Shown piece after piece: positions 37,772-47,081 of a stretch of 64,000 nucleotides of DNA. The notes below the pieces were generated by a model. It was not told where the DNA came from, did not search any database, and saw only the letters and a program-made list of their open reading frames with translations. Made by a program: the position numbers and the translations under genes. The DNA is taken from positions 62,001-126,000 of the forward strand of contig CAVZTX010000021.1 of assembly GCA_963778375.1 (NCBI GenBank), written 5' to 3'. Position 1 is the stretch's first letter. Each line of letters starts with the position of its first letter. Source of the stretch: CAVZTX01 sp963778375 (GTDB lineage Bacteria > Chloroflexota > Ktedonobacteria > Ktedonobacterales > Ktedonobacteraceae).

Positions 37772-39088
37772 ATGCATAATCATCCGATGGATGGTCACTT
37801 GACCTTAGAACGCTCACGTACCCTTTTTGCTGAGGCGCAGCAACTTCTTCCTGGGGGCGTCAATAGTCCTGTGCGTGCCTTTCGTGGCGTTGGCGGCGAA
37901 CCTGTCTTTATCGACCACGCAAACGGCCCCTATCTTTACGACGTAGATGGTAATCGCTATCTCGACTATGTTCAGTCGTGGGGACCAATGATTCTTGGGC
38001 ATGCCTATCCATCGGTGGTCCAGGCCGTGACAATGGCCGCTTTCCGTGGCTTCAGCTTTGGTGCGCCTACCGAAGCCGAAAGTCAGTTGGCTCGCCTGAT
38101 TATTGAAAGCGTCCCTTCAATTGAAATGGTCCGCTTTGTCAATTCCGGCACCGAGGCGACGATGAGCGCTCTTCGCCTTGCGCGTGCCTATACTGGGCGC
38201 AGCAAGATTCTCAAATTTAGTGGCTGCTATCATGGCCATGCCGATATGTTGCTTGTGCAGGCGGGTTCAGGTGTAGCCACGATGAGCTTGCCCGATAGCC
38301 CCGGCGTTCCAGCCGAATCCACAACCAACACACTTATTGCCTCATACAATGATAGTGCCGCCGTGGAGCAACTCTTTCAGACCTATCCAGAAGAGATTGC
38401 AGCCGTCATCGTTGAACCGGTTGCCGCCAACATGGGGCTTGTACCCCCGCTTCCAGGCTTCCTGGAAAGCCTGCGCGACCTGACGCAACAACATGGAGCC
38501 TTGTTGATCTTCGATGAGGTCTTAACTGGCTTCCGCGTTGCGCTAGGAGGCATGCAAGAACGCGTAGGGATCACGCCAGATATAACCTGCTTGGGCAAGG
38601 TTATTGGCGGTGGACTCCCTGTAGGTGCCTATGGTGGGCGACGCGAAATTATGGAGCTGGTTGCCCCACTTGGCCCAATGTACCAGGCCGGAACGCTCTC
38701 AGGCAATCCCCTGGCAATGGCTGCTGGCATCGCCACCCTGCAAGAGTTACGCAAGCCCGCACAATACGACGAGCTTGAACGCAAAGGACAACTGCTGAGC
38801 GCTGGCATTGAGCGAGTGCTCCATGAGATTGGTGGAGCAGTACGTTTCGTAAGGGTGGGTACCCTTTTCTGCCTCTTCTTTACCGAAGAAAACGTCATTG
38901 ACTACACCAGCGCTAAGACTTCAGACACAACTCTCTTTGCTCGTTTCTTCTGGAACCTCTTGGCTCATGGCGTCTACTTCCCGCCATCCCAATTCGAAAC
39001 CTGCTTTATCTCGCTGGCCCTCGAAGATACAATGATCGAGGAATCCATCAAAAATATCGGCATCGCGTTACGCGACACTTTTGAATGA
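37772..39088 (+). CDS. hemL: Glutamate-1-semialdehyde 2,1-aminomutase
   Basis: A PLP/PMP enzyme that converts the HemA product to 5-aminolevulinate. The 438 residues show LLPGGVNSPVRAF, FVNSGTEATMSALRLAR, SGCYHGHADMLL, FDEVLTGFR and the PLP lysine in CLGKVIGGGLPVGAYGG. A GAGG box precedes the ATG. It lies 11 bp after hemQ within the operon. Confidence 0.97.
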   Translation: MHNHPMDGHLTLERSRTLFAEAQQLLPGGVNSPVRAFRGVGGEPVFIDHANGPYLYDVDGNRYLDYVQSWGPMILGHAYPSVVQAVTMAAFRGFSFGAPTEAESQLARLIIESVPSIEMVRFVNSGTEATMSALRLARAYTGRSKILKFSGCYHGHADMLLVQAGSGVATMSLPDSPGVPAESTTNTLIASYNDSAAVEQLFQTYPEEIAAVIVEPVAANMGLVPPLPGFLESLRDLTQQHGALLIFDEVLTGFRVALGGMQERVGITPDITCLGKVIGGGLPVGAYGGRREIMELVAPLGPMYQAGTLSGNPLAMAAGIATLQELRKPAQYDELERKGQLLSAGIERVLHEIGGAVRFVRVGTLFCLFFTEENVIDYTSAKTSDTTLFARFFWNLLAHGVYFPPSQFETCFISLALEDTMIEESIKNIGIALRDTFE

Positions 39089-39101
39089 TAGGATCAGTAT
39101 C

Positions 39102-40079
39102 ATGACCAATTTTCCCACAGTGCGTATGCGACGCACCCGCCAAAACGAAAAACTACGCGGCCTCGTCCGCGAAACACACCTATCCACTAACCAGCTCATC
39201 TATCCGCTCTTCATCGCCGAAGGCATCGACCAACCTCGTGAAATCTCCTCAATGCCCGGCATCATGCAATGGCCCTTAGAGCATTTAGGCCGTGAGATGG
39301 AACGCATCGCCAGCCTCGGCATTCCGGCAGTGCTGCTCTTTGGTATTCCCACCGAGAAGGACGAAGTAGGTTCACAAGCTTATGACTCCCACGGCATCAT
39401 CCAGCAATCCATCCGCCGCATCAAAGCCGAAACTCCTGACGTGATGGTTATAACCGATGTATGCCTCTGTGAATATACCAGCCACGGCCATTGCGGCGTA
39501 ATTGCTCATGGCACCGTTCAGAACGACGAATCGTTAACATTTCTCGCACGTATGGCCCTCTCGCACGTTGAGGCGGGAGCCGACCTTGTAGCACCTTCTG
39601 ATATGATGGATGGTCGCGTTGGAGCAATTCGTCACACTCTGGACGAACATGGCTTCAATTCAACCCCCATCATGGCCTACTCCGCCAAGTACGCCTCCGG
39701 CTTCTATGGACCATTCCGCGAAGCAGCCGGTTCAGCACCTCAGTTCGGCGACCGCCGCTCCTACCAGATGGACCCCGCCAACGTCCGCGAAGCCCTGCGA
39801 GAAATCGACCTGGACATTGCTGAGGGGGCCGATATCGTCATGGTCAAACCCGCGCTTGCCTACCTCAACGTGATCCGACAAGTACGCGATCACTGCGGTC
39901 TCCCAATCGCCGCCTATAACGTCAGCGGCGAGTTTTCCATGATCAAGGCCGCCGCTCAACAAGGCTGGCTTGACGAACGTCGCATTACGATGGAGGTGTT
40001 GACGGGCATTAAACGGGCGGGAGCGGATATGATCATTACCTACTTTGCACTCAATGTGGCACAATGGTTGCGAGAATAA
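39102..40079 (+). CDS. hemB: Delta-aminolevulinic acid dehydratase (porphobilinogen synthase)
   Basis: It condenses two 5-aminolevulinates. The 325 residues include the zinc cysteines in DVCLCEYTSHGHCG, the lysine of AYSAKYASGFYGPFREA, the Schiff-base lysine in VMVKPALAYL, and NVSGEFSMIKAA. The three-cysteine motif marks a zinc-dependent enzyme. The ATG at 39102 follows an AGGATC box 13 bp after hemL; an in-frame TTG at 39081 would overlap hemL. It is the last hem gene of the operon. Confidence 0.97.
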   Translation: MTNFPTVRMRRTRQNEKLRGLVRETHLSTNQLIYPLFIAEGIDQPREISSMPGIMQWPLEHLGREMERIASLGIPAVLLFGIPTEKDEVGSQAYDSHGIIQQSIRRIKAETPDVMVITDVCLCEYTSHGHCGVIAHGTVQNDESLTFLARMALSHVEAGADLVAPSDMMDGRVGAIRHTLDEHGFNSTPIMAYSAKYASGFYGPFREAAGSAPQFGDRRSYQMDPANVREALREIDLDIAEGADIVMVKPALAYLNVIRQVRDHCGLPIAAYNVSGEFSMIKAAAQQGWLDERRITMEVLTGIKRAGADMIITYFALNVAQWLRE

Positions 40080-40097
40080 GAAGAGCAAGGAAGTTTT

Positions 40098-41018
40098 ATG
40101 CGCTCAGATATTGAGGCCGCCAGCAAACGCATCGCTGGCTATGTCCGGACTACACCCATCCTACATCTGGAAGCCAAGGCCTGGGGAAGCGATGCACATC
40201 TTGTACTCAAGCTCGAACAACTCCAACTGACAGGCTCATTCAAGCCACGAGGAGCCTTTAACCGCGTCCTGACCCATCCTGTGCCTCCGACAGGTATCAT
40301 AGCAGCGTCAGGAGGTAATCATGGTGTTGCGGTCGCCTACGTTGCGCAGCAGTTGGGCCATCGAGCAGAAATTTTTGTGCCAGAACAGTGTCCACCTGTC
40401 AAAGTACAGCGTTTGCGCAACTATGGTGCGCATGTAACACTTATTGGAGCTTCCTACGCTGAGGCCCTTATAGCAAGTCAAGTGCGGGCGTCCGAGACGG
40501 GGGCATTAGTGGTCCATGCCTACGATCAGCCCGAGGTTGTAGTCGGCCAGGGAACGCTTGCATACGAGTTTGCCCGGCAAGCTCCTGACCTCGATACAAT
40601 CCTGGTAGCAGTGGGTGGAGGAGGCTTGATTGGAGGAACTGCAGCCTGGTTTGAAAAAGATGTCCGTATCGTTGGCGTAGAACCAGAGTCTGCACCGACT
40701 CTCGTGGCAGCACTCCAGACGGATAAACCTATCGATGTGGAAGTAGGAGGCGTAGCAGCCGATTCTTTAGGAGCCAGGCAGGCAGGTATGTTGGCTTTCT
40801 CGCTTGCGAAATACTACGTAAATCGCGTGGTCCTGGTACGAGATGAGGATATTCTAGCTGCCCAGCGTATCTTATGGGATGATTTGCGAATTGTAGCCGA
40901 GCCAGGTGGTGCGACAGCCGCCGCTGCACTGATTAGTGGTGCGTACCAACCCGTAGCAGGTGAACGAGTTGGCATCGTAGTCTGCGGAGGAAATGCCGAC
41001 CTCAGTCGGTTCACCTAG
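40098..41018 (+). CDS. Threonine/serine dehydratase-like PLP enzyme
   Basis: A 306-residue fold-type II PLP enzyme that probably deaminates threonine or serine. The PLP lysine is in TGSFKPRGAFNR, the substrate loop is ASGGNHGVAVAYV, the phosphate loop is VGGGGLIGG, and CGGNADLSRF ends the protein. It lacks the C-terminal ACT domain of biosynthetic IlvA, so a catabolic or serine-racemase-like role is likely. It starts 18 bp after hemB and may be cotranscribed. Confidence 0.9.
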   Translation: MRSDIEAASKRIAGYVRTTPILHLEAKAWGSDAHLVLKLEQLQLTGSFKPRGAFNRVLTHPVPPTGIIAASGGNHGVAVAYVAQQLGHRAEIFVPEQCPPVKVQRLRNYGAHVTLIGASYAEALIASQVRASETGALVVHAYDQPEVVVGQGTLAYEFARQAPDLDTILVAVGGGGLIGGTAAWFEKDVRIVGVEPESAPTLVAALQTDKPIDVEVGGVAADSLGARQAGMLAFSLAKYYVNRVVLVRDEDILAAQRILWDDLRIVAEPGGATAAAALISGAYQPVAGERVGIVVCGGNADLSRFT

Positions 41019-41025
41019 AATCTTC

Positions 41026-41460
41026 TCATAATCCCTGATAGTTCGATACTTCGACAAGTTCCTCTTCAATGGTCAAAAGAAGCTCATCTGTATCGAATGG
41101 CTTTCCTAAGCCAATGATGTTACGCGTCCGTATCTGCTCTTTATACTCCTCTATAGACGCACTCAAAATAATCGCGGGAATATGATCCAGTTCTTGAATT
41201 GCATGAAGTTGATCGTAGAGTTTAATACCATTCATCCCTGGAAGGCGGTAATCCAAAATAAACAGGTGTGGGCGGGTCTCGAACTCTCTCACAAGTTCCA
41301 AGGCTTGGAAGCCATCTCGGGCTAGCAGGACATGGTGAGGAGTCTCCTGCGCAATTATCTCGGAAATCAGCGACCCGGTTACTTCATCATCTTCCACAAC
41401 CAGGATAGTCTTACTCACTACAGAATCAGGACGCGAAGTAGCTGCTGTAGCCTGAACCAT
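41026..41460 (-). CDS. Single-domain response regulator (CheY-like)
   Basis: A 144-residue receiver domain with no output domain. The acidic pair is VVEDDEV, the phosphoacceptor Asp is in FILDYRLPGMNG, the Ser switch is in ILSASIEEYK, and the conserved Lys is in GLGKPFDTDELL. GGGAGGG precedes the ATG. No histidine kinase is adjacent, so the partner is unknown. Confidence 0.92.
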   Translation of the reverse strand: MVQATAATSRPDSVVSKTILVVEDDEVTGSLISEIIAQETPHHVLLARDGFQALELVREFETRPHLFILDYRLPGMNGIKLYDQLHAIQELDHIPAIILSASIEEYKEQIRTRNIIGLGKPFDTDELLLTIEEELVEVSNYQGL

Positions 41461-41603
41461 AAGTGCCCTCCCTGTTTATCTCAGAGGTTTCCATAGAAGT
41501 CATACGACTTTTTCCAACCTGATTATAACATATACTACCTTCAATATGATGGTGGAAGAGCTGTAAATGGGTAAAACTTTCTGGGGAAGGAGCAAAAAAA
41601 GAT

Positions 41604-41630
41604 GTAGTGGCACCCCTATGGGTGTCAGGC
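41604..41630. repeat. Dispersed hairpin repeat, copy at 41.6 kb
   Basis: TGGCACCC and GGGTGTCA (one G-T pair) around CTAT, preceded by GATGTAG and followed by GGC. It shares TGTAGTGGCACCCC with the element at 57.6 kb. Confidence 0.55.
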
Positions 41631-41639
41631 TCCGCAGAT

Positions 41640-41695
41640 CACAAGAGATGCAAGTTTTATGTCTCACAGAGAGTACATAACTTACATCTCTTGTG
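41640..41695. repeat. Long imperfect inverted repeat downstream of the mannosyltransferase gene
   Basis: The arms begin CACAAGAGATG (41640) and end CATCTCTTGTG (41695). They pair over about 21 bp with one mismatch and a two-base bulge, with a 12-nt loop. It ends 2 bp from the mannosyltransferase stop and may act as a terminator or mRNA 3'-end stabiliser, though no T-run follows. Confidence 0.5.
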
Positions 41696-41697
41696 AG

Positions 41698-43044
41698 TTA
41701 AGCGATTATGGGGAACCCGAGTACAAAGAAAATCATGAAAACTGCTAGTAACGAGGCAAACAGTCCCGTAATCAAAAAGTGACGCTTTGACCCTTCCTTG
41801 CCAGCATGACTCCATAGAGCTAGAAGTATCATTGCGGGAAAAACAACCAGATAGTAGCGGCTAATGCTGTTGATACTGCTTGTTGCTAACGGCATCAGCA
41901 CCATCACTAGCGTATAGAGTGAGTAGATCGCTGGCAATCGGCGGAATGACCAGATCGTGAAAGCAAGAAAGGCAAATATCACAGTTATATTCAGTATCCA
42001 GAAGTTCCAGTCCAGGGGATTAGGGCCCTCTGGATGACTGAGCGCATTGATAAGCAACTGCCAGGGATACTCAAAATATCGTCCCCATCCTACATGATGG
42101 TTATGAATCGTTGCCAGAAAATCTCCTGTTTTGATCCCCGAGTAAATCAGGAAAGGCACCAGCCCAAAAGGAATAAGTGCGATAGCTAGCAGAGAAAACC
42201 AATTCCGAACTTCCCGTGCGGCCAGAAATAACCCATAAACACGCGAATGCAACCAGGCAACTCCCTGTTCTAAAAGTGTCATCGTGCTCATATTCGGGAG
42301 AGGTTCATAACGATCACTAAGCACTTGCCAATACTCCCAGGCAATGGGCACAATCAGCACAAGGCCCTGTATTCGTGCTAACGAGGCTAATCCGCCGCAA
42401 ATTCCTGCTAACCACCAGCGCCGTTGTCGCGCATAGTAGATGCAAGCTATGGAACATGCTAGGAAGAGTGATTCCGGATACATCGCTGAAAGATAAAAAC
42501 TCGTAGGGAAAAGGGCCAGATAGATGACCGACCGTGACGCAATCTGCGAACCAAATTCACGGCGCGCAAGCAGGTAGAGATAAACAACCGCCACCACTGC
42601 TGCTCCATTAGAAACAAGAACGCTTGCAATATTAAAAGCTGTCTCGCTTCCACCGAAGAGTTGTCCAAAAGGTAAAATAAGAATGGGATACAAAGGAAGG
42701 AATATCCAATTCGATGCCGTACGCAGTGTGCTAGCCGCCCAGTAACCATGCTGGGCAATATCTACATAGAATCCACTATCAAAGCGCCTCCACATCAGCC
42801 AGAGTGCATCAGGGAAATGCGTGTTTAGTGCAACTGACGGCAAAACCGGATTACTTTTAAGCAAGGGCAATATATAGAACTGTGCAAGTAGTCCCATCAG
42901 GACGAGCATACCACGTGTTTCTAAATAAGGCAGAAGCGCTTCGCGCCAAATAGCCGTGAAGTTATGACGAACTGGTTGAGAATCGGAAGGAATCAGACTA
43001 GAGGAAGTAGTAGCTATATCTGCTTGCTTGTCTTTTGTAATCAA
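41698..43044 (-). CDS. PIG-V-like mannosyltransferase family membrane protein
   Basis: A 448-residue GT-C-type protein with about 9-10 membrane helices. The first loop has WRRFDSGFYVDIAQHGY, corresponding to the acidic WDS-type motif of PIG-V/GPI mannosyltransferase-II relatives. A second block, LFPTSFYLSAMYPESLFL, is strongly conserved in the family. It probably transfers mannose from a polyprenyl-phosphate donor to an envelope glycan. The start is TTG with AAAGG at 10 nt. Confidence 0.82.
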   Translation of the reverse strand: MITKDKQADIATTSSSLIPSDSQPVRHNFTAIWREALLPYLETRGMLVLMGLLAQFYILPLLKSNPVLPSVALNTHFPDALWLMWRRFDSGFYVDIAQHGYWAASTLRTASNWIFLPLYPILILPFGQLFGGSETAFNIASVLVSNGAAVVAVVYLYLLARREFGSQIASRSVIYLALFPTSFYLSAMYPESLFLACSIACIYYARQRRWWLAGICGGLASLARIQGLVLIVPIAWEYWQVLSDRYEPLPNMSTMTLLEQGVAWLHSRVYGLFLAAREVRNWFSLLAIALIPFGLVPFLIYSGIKTGDFLATIHNHHVGWGRYFEYPWQLLINALSHPEGPNPLDWNFWILNITVIFAFLAFTIWSFRRLPAIYSLYTLVMVLMPLATSSINSISRYYLVVFPAMILLALWSHAGKEGSKRHFLITGLFASLLAVFMIFFVLGFPIIA

Positions 43045-43452
43045 TCTATTGTTGCCTTTATCTTTAAGCGCCGTTTTGTAAAGAAACGTTCCTTAAAATC
43101 AAAGGTAACCTTTTTTTCTTGACTTATGCTACACATTTGATACATTCAGTAGAAATACCGATAGGAAAAATCAATTAATTATTCAGATTGATTGGTTCTG
43201 TCGCCAGAATTCATTATGTTCTTTCGGCCTTCGAAAAAAGTACTGAAATATTTCGTGTAACCTCCAACGTTCTATAAGTAGGTGAGATTAAAAATTGCTG
43301 AGAAATATTAGAAAAAACTTAGAAACTACCCGCAATTCCTGTTACTATCGTATGATCTCTTCCGTTTAGTTCTGATATAAGGATCTCAAAGATGGATCCT
43401 TACAATTTTATAGAAATATATTCATTACAAAAAATGAGGAAGGCGTAGTGCT
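43045..43452. other. Intergenic control region with inverted repeat
   Basis: A 408-bp AT-rich gap between divergent genes. TTGACT (43119-43124) and TACATT (43141-43146) give a possible plus-strand promoter with a 16-bp spacer. TAAGGATC and GATCCTTA (43378-43402, 9-nt loop) form a perfect inverted repeat about 50 bp before the glucoamylase start, a candidate operator or leader hairpin. Confidence 0.45.
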
Positions 43453-45465
43453 ATGGTTGGGACACAAGGATTTACTCGCACTTATCAACCAATTAATTCG
43501 TACGGTGTCATTGGTGATTGTCATTCTGTAGTGCTGGTAGCTCCAGACGGATCGGTAGATTGGGGATGTCTACCGGAGTTTGATAGCCCGGCCATCTTCT
43601 GTCGTTTGCTGGATGCGGAGCGGGGTGGGTACTATCAGATTGCTCCTTCGGATGGCGCTATTCCTGGGTCGCAGCGCTACCTGCGGGGAAGCAATGTGCT
43701 TCAGACCCGCTTTTCCAGTACTATCGGTGAAGTGGTGCTGACTGATTTCATGCCGGTGGAGACATTGAGTGCCTGGCCGTATCAGGGAATGAACAATAAT
43801 ACCTGGACGCGTGAGGATGGCTCCTGTCATTGTCTGATACGCATTGTGGAATGCACACATGGCGAATTGCCAATTACCATGACGCTCAAAATCAGTCCAA
43901 ATTATGCTGCCGCACCCAGTGAAGTGTTTCTTGCTCCAAATAATATAGGCGCAGTCATTTCAGGTGGGCATCAGCATGTTGGACTGGCAATTGTGGGGGC
44001 ACACCTGCTGCCATCGTTCAAAATGGTCATCGTGCAAGATCAAGACGACATCCATCCAGCGCTTGTCGTACAAGCGACGTTGCGTGAGGGTGAACGCCTG
44101 CTGTTTGCTACAGGCATGGGCCGAAGCATTCAAGCTGCCCGTAGGCTTGTTGAGCAGGAACTGCACCAGCGAAACTTCGATGCAGAGCTAGCTCATACCC
44201 TTCACTGCTGGCGCAAATGGTTAGCGAGTTGCACGTATCGAGGACCATACACTGAATGGGTACAACGCAGCGCGCTCGCGCTTAAGATGATGACCTATGC
44301 TCCAACAGGCTCGATTGTCGCTGCTCCAACCACTTCCCTTCCAGAAGACATTGGAGGGATACGCAACTGGGACTATCGCTTCACCTGGCTGCGCGATGCA
44401 ACCTTTACGCTCTATGCCCTCAATGTGCTTGGCTTTACCGAGGAATCCCGCGCATTTACCCACTGGCTGCAAAATCTCTCGTATTCAGATGGAGAAGATT
44501 TGCAGATCATGTATGGCATCCGAGGTGAACGTGATCTAACCGAGCGGGAACTCGACCACCTGAGTGGCTATTATGACTCTCGTCCTGTACGCATCGGTAA
44601 CGGTGCGGCTCAACAAAAACAACTCGACGTTTTTGGTGAGGTGCTGGATTGTATCCATCTCTACCGGCGTCAGGGATGCTTTGAGCGTTATGGTGAGAGA
44701 CTTGAGGGACCTTTATGGGCGATGATGCGTATGCTGGTAGATCATGTATGCGCTCACTGGCAGGATACCGATAGCGGCATCTGGGAAGTCCGTGGCGGTG
44801 CACGGCACTTTGTGTATTCCAAGGTGATGTGTTGGGTTGCATTGGATCGCGGTATCCGGGCGGCTGAGCAGGGTAACCTCGAAGCCGATTTGCTGAGATG
44901 GCGCAACGTGCGTGACCAGATCCGTGCCGATATCCTATCACATGGCTACAATACCCAGATTGGCGCTTTTACCCAGTCATATGATGATACGACGCTGGAT
45001 GCCTCCAATCTCATGCTGCCGTTAGTAGGCTTCATCCCTCCCTCTGATCCACGCATGCGCTCGACCGTTGATCGTATCATGGAGCAGTTGACCGATGAAC
45101 ATGGTTTCGTCTATCGTTATCAAACCAATGCTACTGACGATGGCTTAACTGGGCACGAAGGTACATTTACCATCTGCACCTTCTGGCTTGTAGATAATCT
45201 TGCAATGCAGGGGCGTGTTGCAGAGGCTCAGTCGCTTTTTGAGCGGCTTTTGAGTTACGCCGGACGACTCGGTCTGTTCTCCGAAGAAATCGATTCAGAA
45301 ACTGGTGGTGCTCTAGGCAATTATCCGCAAGCCTTTACGCATATCGCTCTAATCAATAGTGCCGTCAACCTCAAAAAAGCTGAGATGCGCATGGCTGAGC
45401 ATCACACCGATCCGGTGATTGCTGCTATCCGCCTGCATGATCATAGCGAGAGATCTCCAAGGTAA
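43453..45465 (+). CDS. Glycoside hydrolase family 15 (glucoamylase/trehalase-like)
   Basis: A 670-residue cytoplasmic GH15 protein (no signal peptide). The N-terminal beta domain starts YQPINSYGVIGDCHSVVLV. The (alpha/alpha)6 barrel includes LPEDIGGIRNWDYRFTWLRD, which holds substrate-binding residues, HEGTFTICTFWLVDNLA, and GLFSEEIDSETGGALGNYPQ, whose Glu is a catalytic candidate. Family members of this subgroup hydrolyse trehalose, glucoamylose or related alpha-glucosides; I cannot separate them. GAGGAAGG precedes the ATG. Confidence 0.92.
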   Translation: MVGTQGFTRTYQPINSYGVIGDCHSVVLVAPDGSVDWGCLPEFDSPAIFCRLLDAERGGYYQIAPSDGAIPGSQRYLRGSNVLQTRFSSTIGEVVLTDFMPVETLSAWPYQGMNNNTWTREDGSCHCLIRIVECTHGELPITMTLKISPNYAAAPSEVFLAPNNIGAVISGGHQHVGLAIVGAHLLPSFKMVIVQDQDDIHPALVVQATLREGERLLFATGMGRSIQAARRLVEQELHQRNFDAELAHTLHCWRKWLASCTYRGPYTEWVQRSALALKMMTYAPTGSIVAAPTTSLPEDIGGIRNWDYRFTWLRDATFTLYALNVLGFTEESRAFTHWLQNLSYSDGEDLQIMYGIRGERDLTERELDHLSGYYDSRPVRIGNGAAQQKQLDVFGEVLDCIHLYRRQGCFERYGERLEGPLWAMMRMLVDHVCAHWQDTDSGIWEVRGGARHFVYSKVMCWVALDRGIRAAEQGNLEADLLRWRNVRDQIRADILSHGYNTQIGAFTQSYDDTTLDASNLMLPLVGFIPPSDPRMRSTVDRIMEQLTDEHGFVYRYQTNATDDGLTGHEGTFTICTFWLVDNLAMQGRVAEAQSLFERLLSYAGRLGLFSEEIDSETGGALGNYPQAFTHIALINSAVNLKKAEMRMAEHHTDPVIAAIRLHDHSERSPR

Positions 45466-45659
45466 TATTACCGTTCATTATGCGGCAAAGATAAACCCTT
45501 TTGCCTGGTTCGAGATACAGTAAAAGCTACTTCTTGAGCCGGGCTTCTTCTTTTGTACTGTTTATAATATCTCCATCTACCATAGTTCTCAAGAAAGTTC
45601 CAAACAGGCACTTTTTATGCGATAATCAAAGAAAGATAGAAGCGAAGAAAGAGTGTATT

Positions 45660-46865
45660 GTGTCAACATCTATTCATTATCCAACCGCGAGCTTAAAACC
45701 GCACCGTGAGGAAAGCCTCCAGAGCGGTCACCTCTGGATATTCTCAGGAGCATTGCAACAGCCCCCTCATTGGATAGAGCCAGGTGGACTCGTCGACGTG
45801 AAATCGTCCACCGGACAATTTGTTGCCCGTGGCTACTATAATCCACACACAGATATCGCCATTCGAATTCTCACCCACGATATCGATGAGGCTATCGACG
45901 CGGAATTTCTAAAACACCGTATTCACAGCGCCGTTGAGTTACGACAAGTTTTTGACCCGACACAAACCAATGTCTATCGACTGATACATTCCGAAGGCGA
46001 TGGCCTACCTGGCTTGGTCGTAGACCGTTTCGCGGATACACTCGTCGCGCAAATTTCCACCGCGGGTATGGAACGCCTCCGCCCTTTATTAATCGATGCA
46101 CTCATAGCGGAAACCGGCGCAACTAGCCTCTTGTTGCGCAACGATGTTTCATCGCGCCGTCGTGAAGGTCTGGATGTAGAAGAGCCTCAAGTGGCCTCTG
46201 GCGAAGTCCCAGAACAAGTAACGGTACGAGAAAATAATGTACAATTTCTCGTCGATCTTTGGCATGGTCAGAAGACAGGCTTCTTCATCGATCAGCGCGA
46301 TAAACGCGAAGCCCTACGCAAATATGCTCTTGGCAAACACGTCCTGAACTGCTTTAGCTATACCGGCGGCTTCTCCGTCTATGCCGCCCTAACCAGCCCT
46401 GAAACAGTCGTCACCAGTGTTGACATCTCCGAACCAGCAATCGAAACAGCCCGGCAAAATTTCATCCGAAACGGCCTCAATCCCGATACACATCGATTTC
46501 TTATAGCCGACATATTCGACTATCTTAAATCAGCGTATACCGCCGGAGAACAATTTGACGTTGTAGTGCTCAACCCACCCGCGTTTGCCAAAAACCAGAG
46601 CGCACGCACCCAGGCCCTCAAGGCCTATCATCGGCTAAATACCCTCGGCATGCAGGTACTGCGACCGGGTGGCATCCTGCTCACGTGCTCCTGCTCTGGC
46701 GTAGTAAGCATGGATGACCTCTTAGGTGTGCTCTCACAGGCATCCCAACGTCTCCGCCGCTCCGTGCAATTGCTTGAGACCTATACTCATGGCGTCGACC
46801 ATCCCATCAACCTCGCTATGCCTGAAACAGCGTATTTGAAAGCTGTCTTCTGTCGCGTAAAGTAG
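45660..46865 (+). CDS. Class I SAM-dependent rRNA methyltransferase (RlmI/YwbD-like)
   Basis: A 401-residue protein with an N-terminal PUA domain (HPW-like LWIFSGALQQPP, VDVKSSTGQFVARGYYN), a central EEHEE-type domain (LPGLVVDRFADTLVAQ) and a Rossmann methyltransferase (VLNCFSYTGGFSVYAA, VVLNPPAFAKN, LLTCSCSG). This matches 23S rRNA m5C methyltransferase RlmI and relatives. GTG at 45660 is the likely start, after AAGAAAGAG; the frame extends upstream without similarity. Confidence 0.9.
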   Translation: MSTSIHYPTASLKPHREESLQSGHLWIFSGALQQPPHWIEPGGLVDVKSSTGQFVARGYYNPHTDIAIRILTHDIDEAIDAEFLKHRIHSAVELRQVFDPTQTNVYRLIHSEGDGLPGLVVDRFADTLVAQISTAGMERLRPLLIDALIAETGATSLLLRNDVSSRRREGLDVEEPQVASGEVPEQVTVRENNVQFLVDLWHGQKTGFFIDQRDKREALRKYALGKHVLNCFSYTGGFSVYAALTSPETVVTSVDISEPAIETARQNFIRNGLNPDTHRFLIADIFDYLKSAYTAGEQFDVVVLNPPAFAKNQSARTQALKAYHRLNTLGMQVLRPGGILLTCSCSGVVSMDDLLGVLSQASQRLRRSVQLLETYTHGVDHPINLAMPETAYLKAVFCRVK

Positions 46866-46951
46866 CCCTATCCGCGTTTTTTGGGCAAAGAGATACGACG
46901 TACCATAATATTGTCTGCAATATACATCCTCCTTCCGCAACCTCTTTCTCC

Positions 46952-46998
46952 TTGACGCCAGAGCTTTTATGTGTTATTATTTCAATATATACTGAAAT
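46952..46998 (+). promoter_or_regulatory. Promoter with overlapping inverted repeat
   Basis: TTGACG (46952-46957) and TATTAT (46975-46980) are spaced by 17 bp. ATTTCA and TGAAAT (46979-46998) form an inverted repeat starting in the -10 box and covering the likely start point, with another TGAAAT half-site next to it. This is a typical layout for repression of the YbjQ/hydrolase genes. Confidence 0.55.
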
Positions 46999-47037
46999 AC
47001 TGAAATCAATGCCATATACTCACTATGCTGTTATTCT

Positions 47038-47060
47038 TGTGTGTAGGATGCCTACACACA
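47038..47060 (+). other. Leader hairpin before the YbjQ gene
   Basis: TGTGTGTAGG and CCTACACACA form a perfect 10-bp stem with an ATG loop, ending about 10 nt before the AAGGAG ribosome binding site. It may stabilise the leader or modulate translation. Confidence 0.5.
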
Positions 47061-47081
47061 TACGTACCGAAGGAGAAAGAG

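Noticed and set aside
43578..43860. Selenocysteine or recoding signals at the frameshifts
   Set aside because: No slippery heptamer with a downstream pseudoknot was seen at the breaks elsewhere in the window, and this region itself is an intact gene.
44507..44941. 144-codon minus-strand open frame inside the glucoamylase gene
   Set aside because: It lies wholly antisense to a well-supported GH15 gene, has no ribosome binding site and shows no domain.
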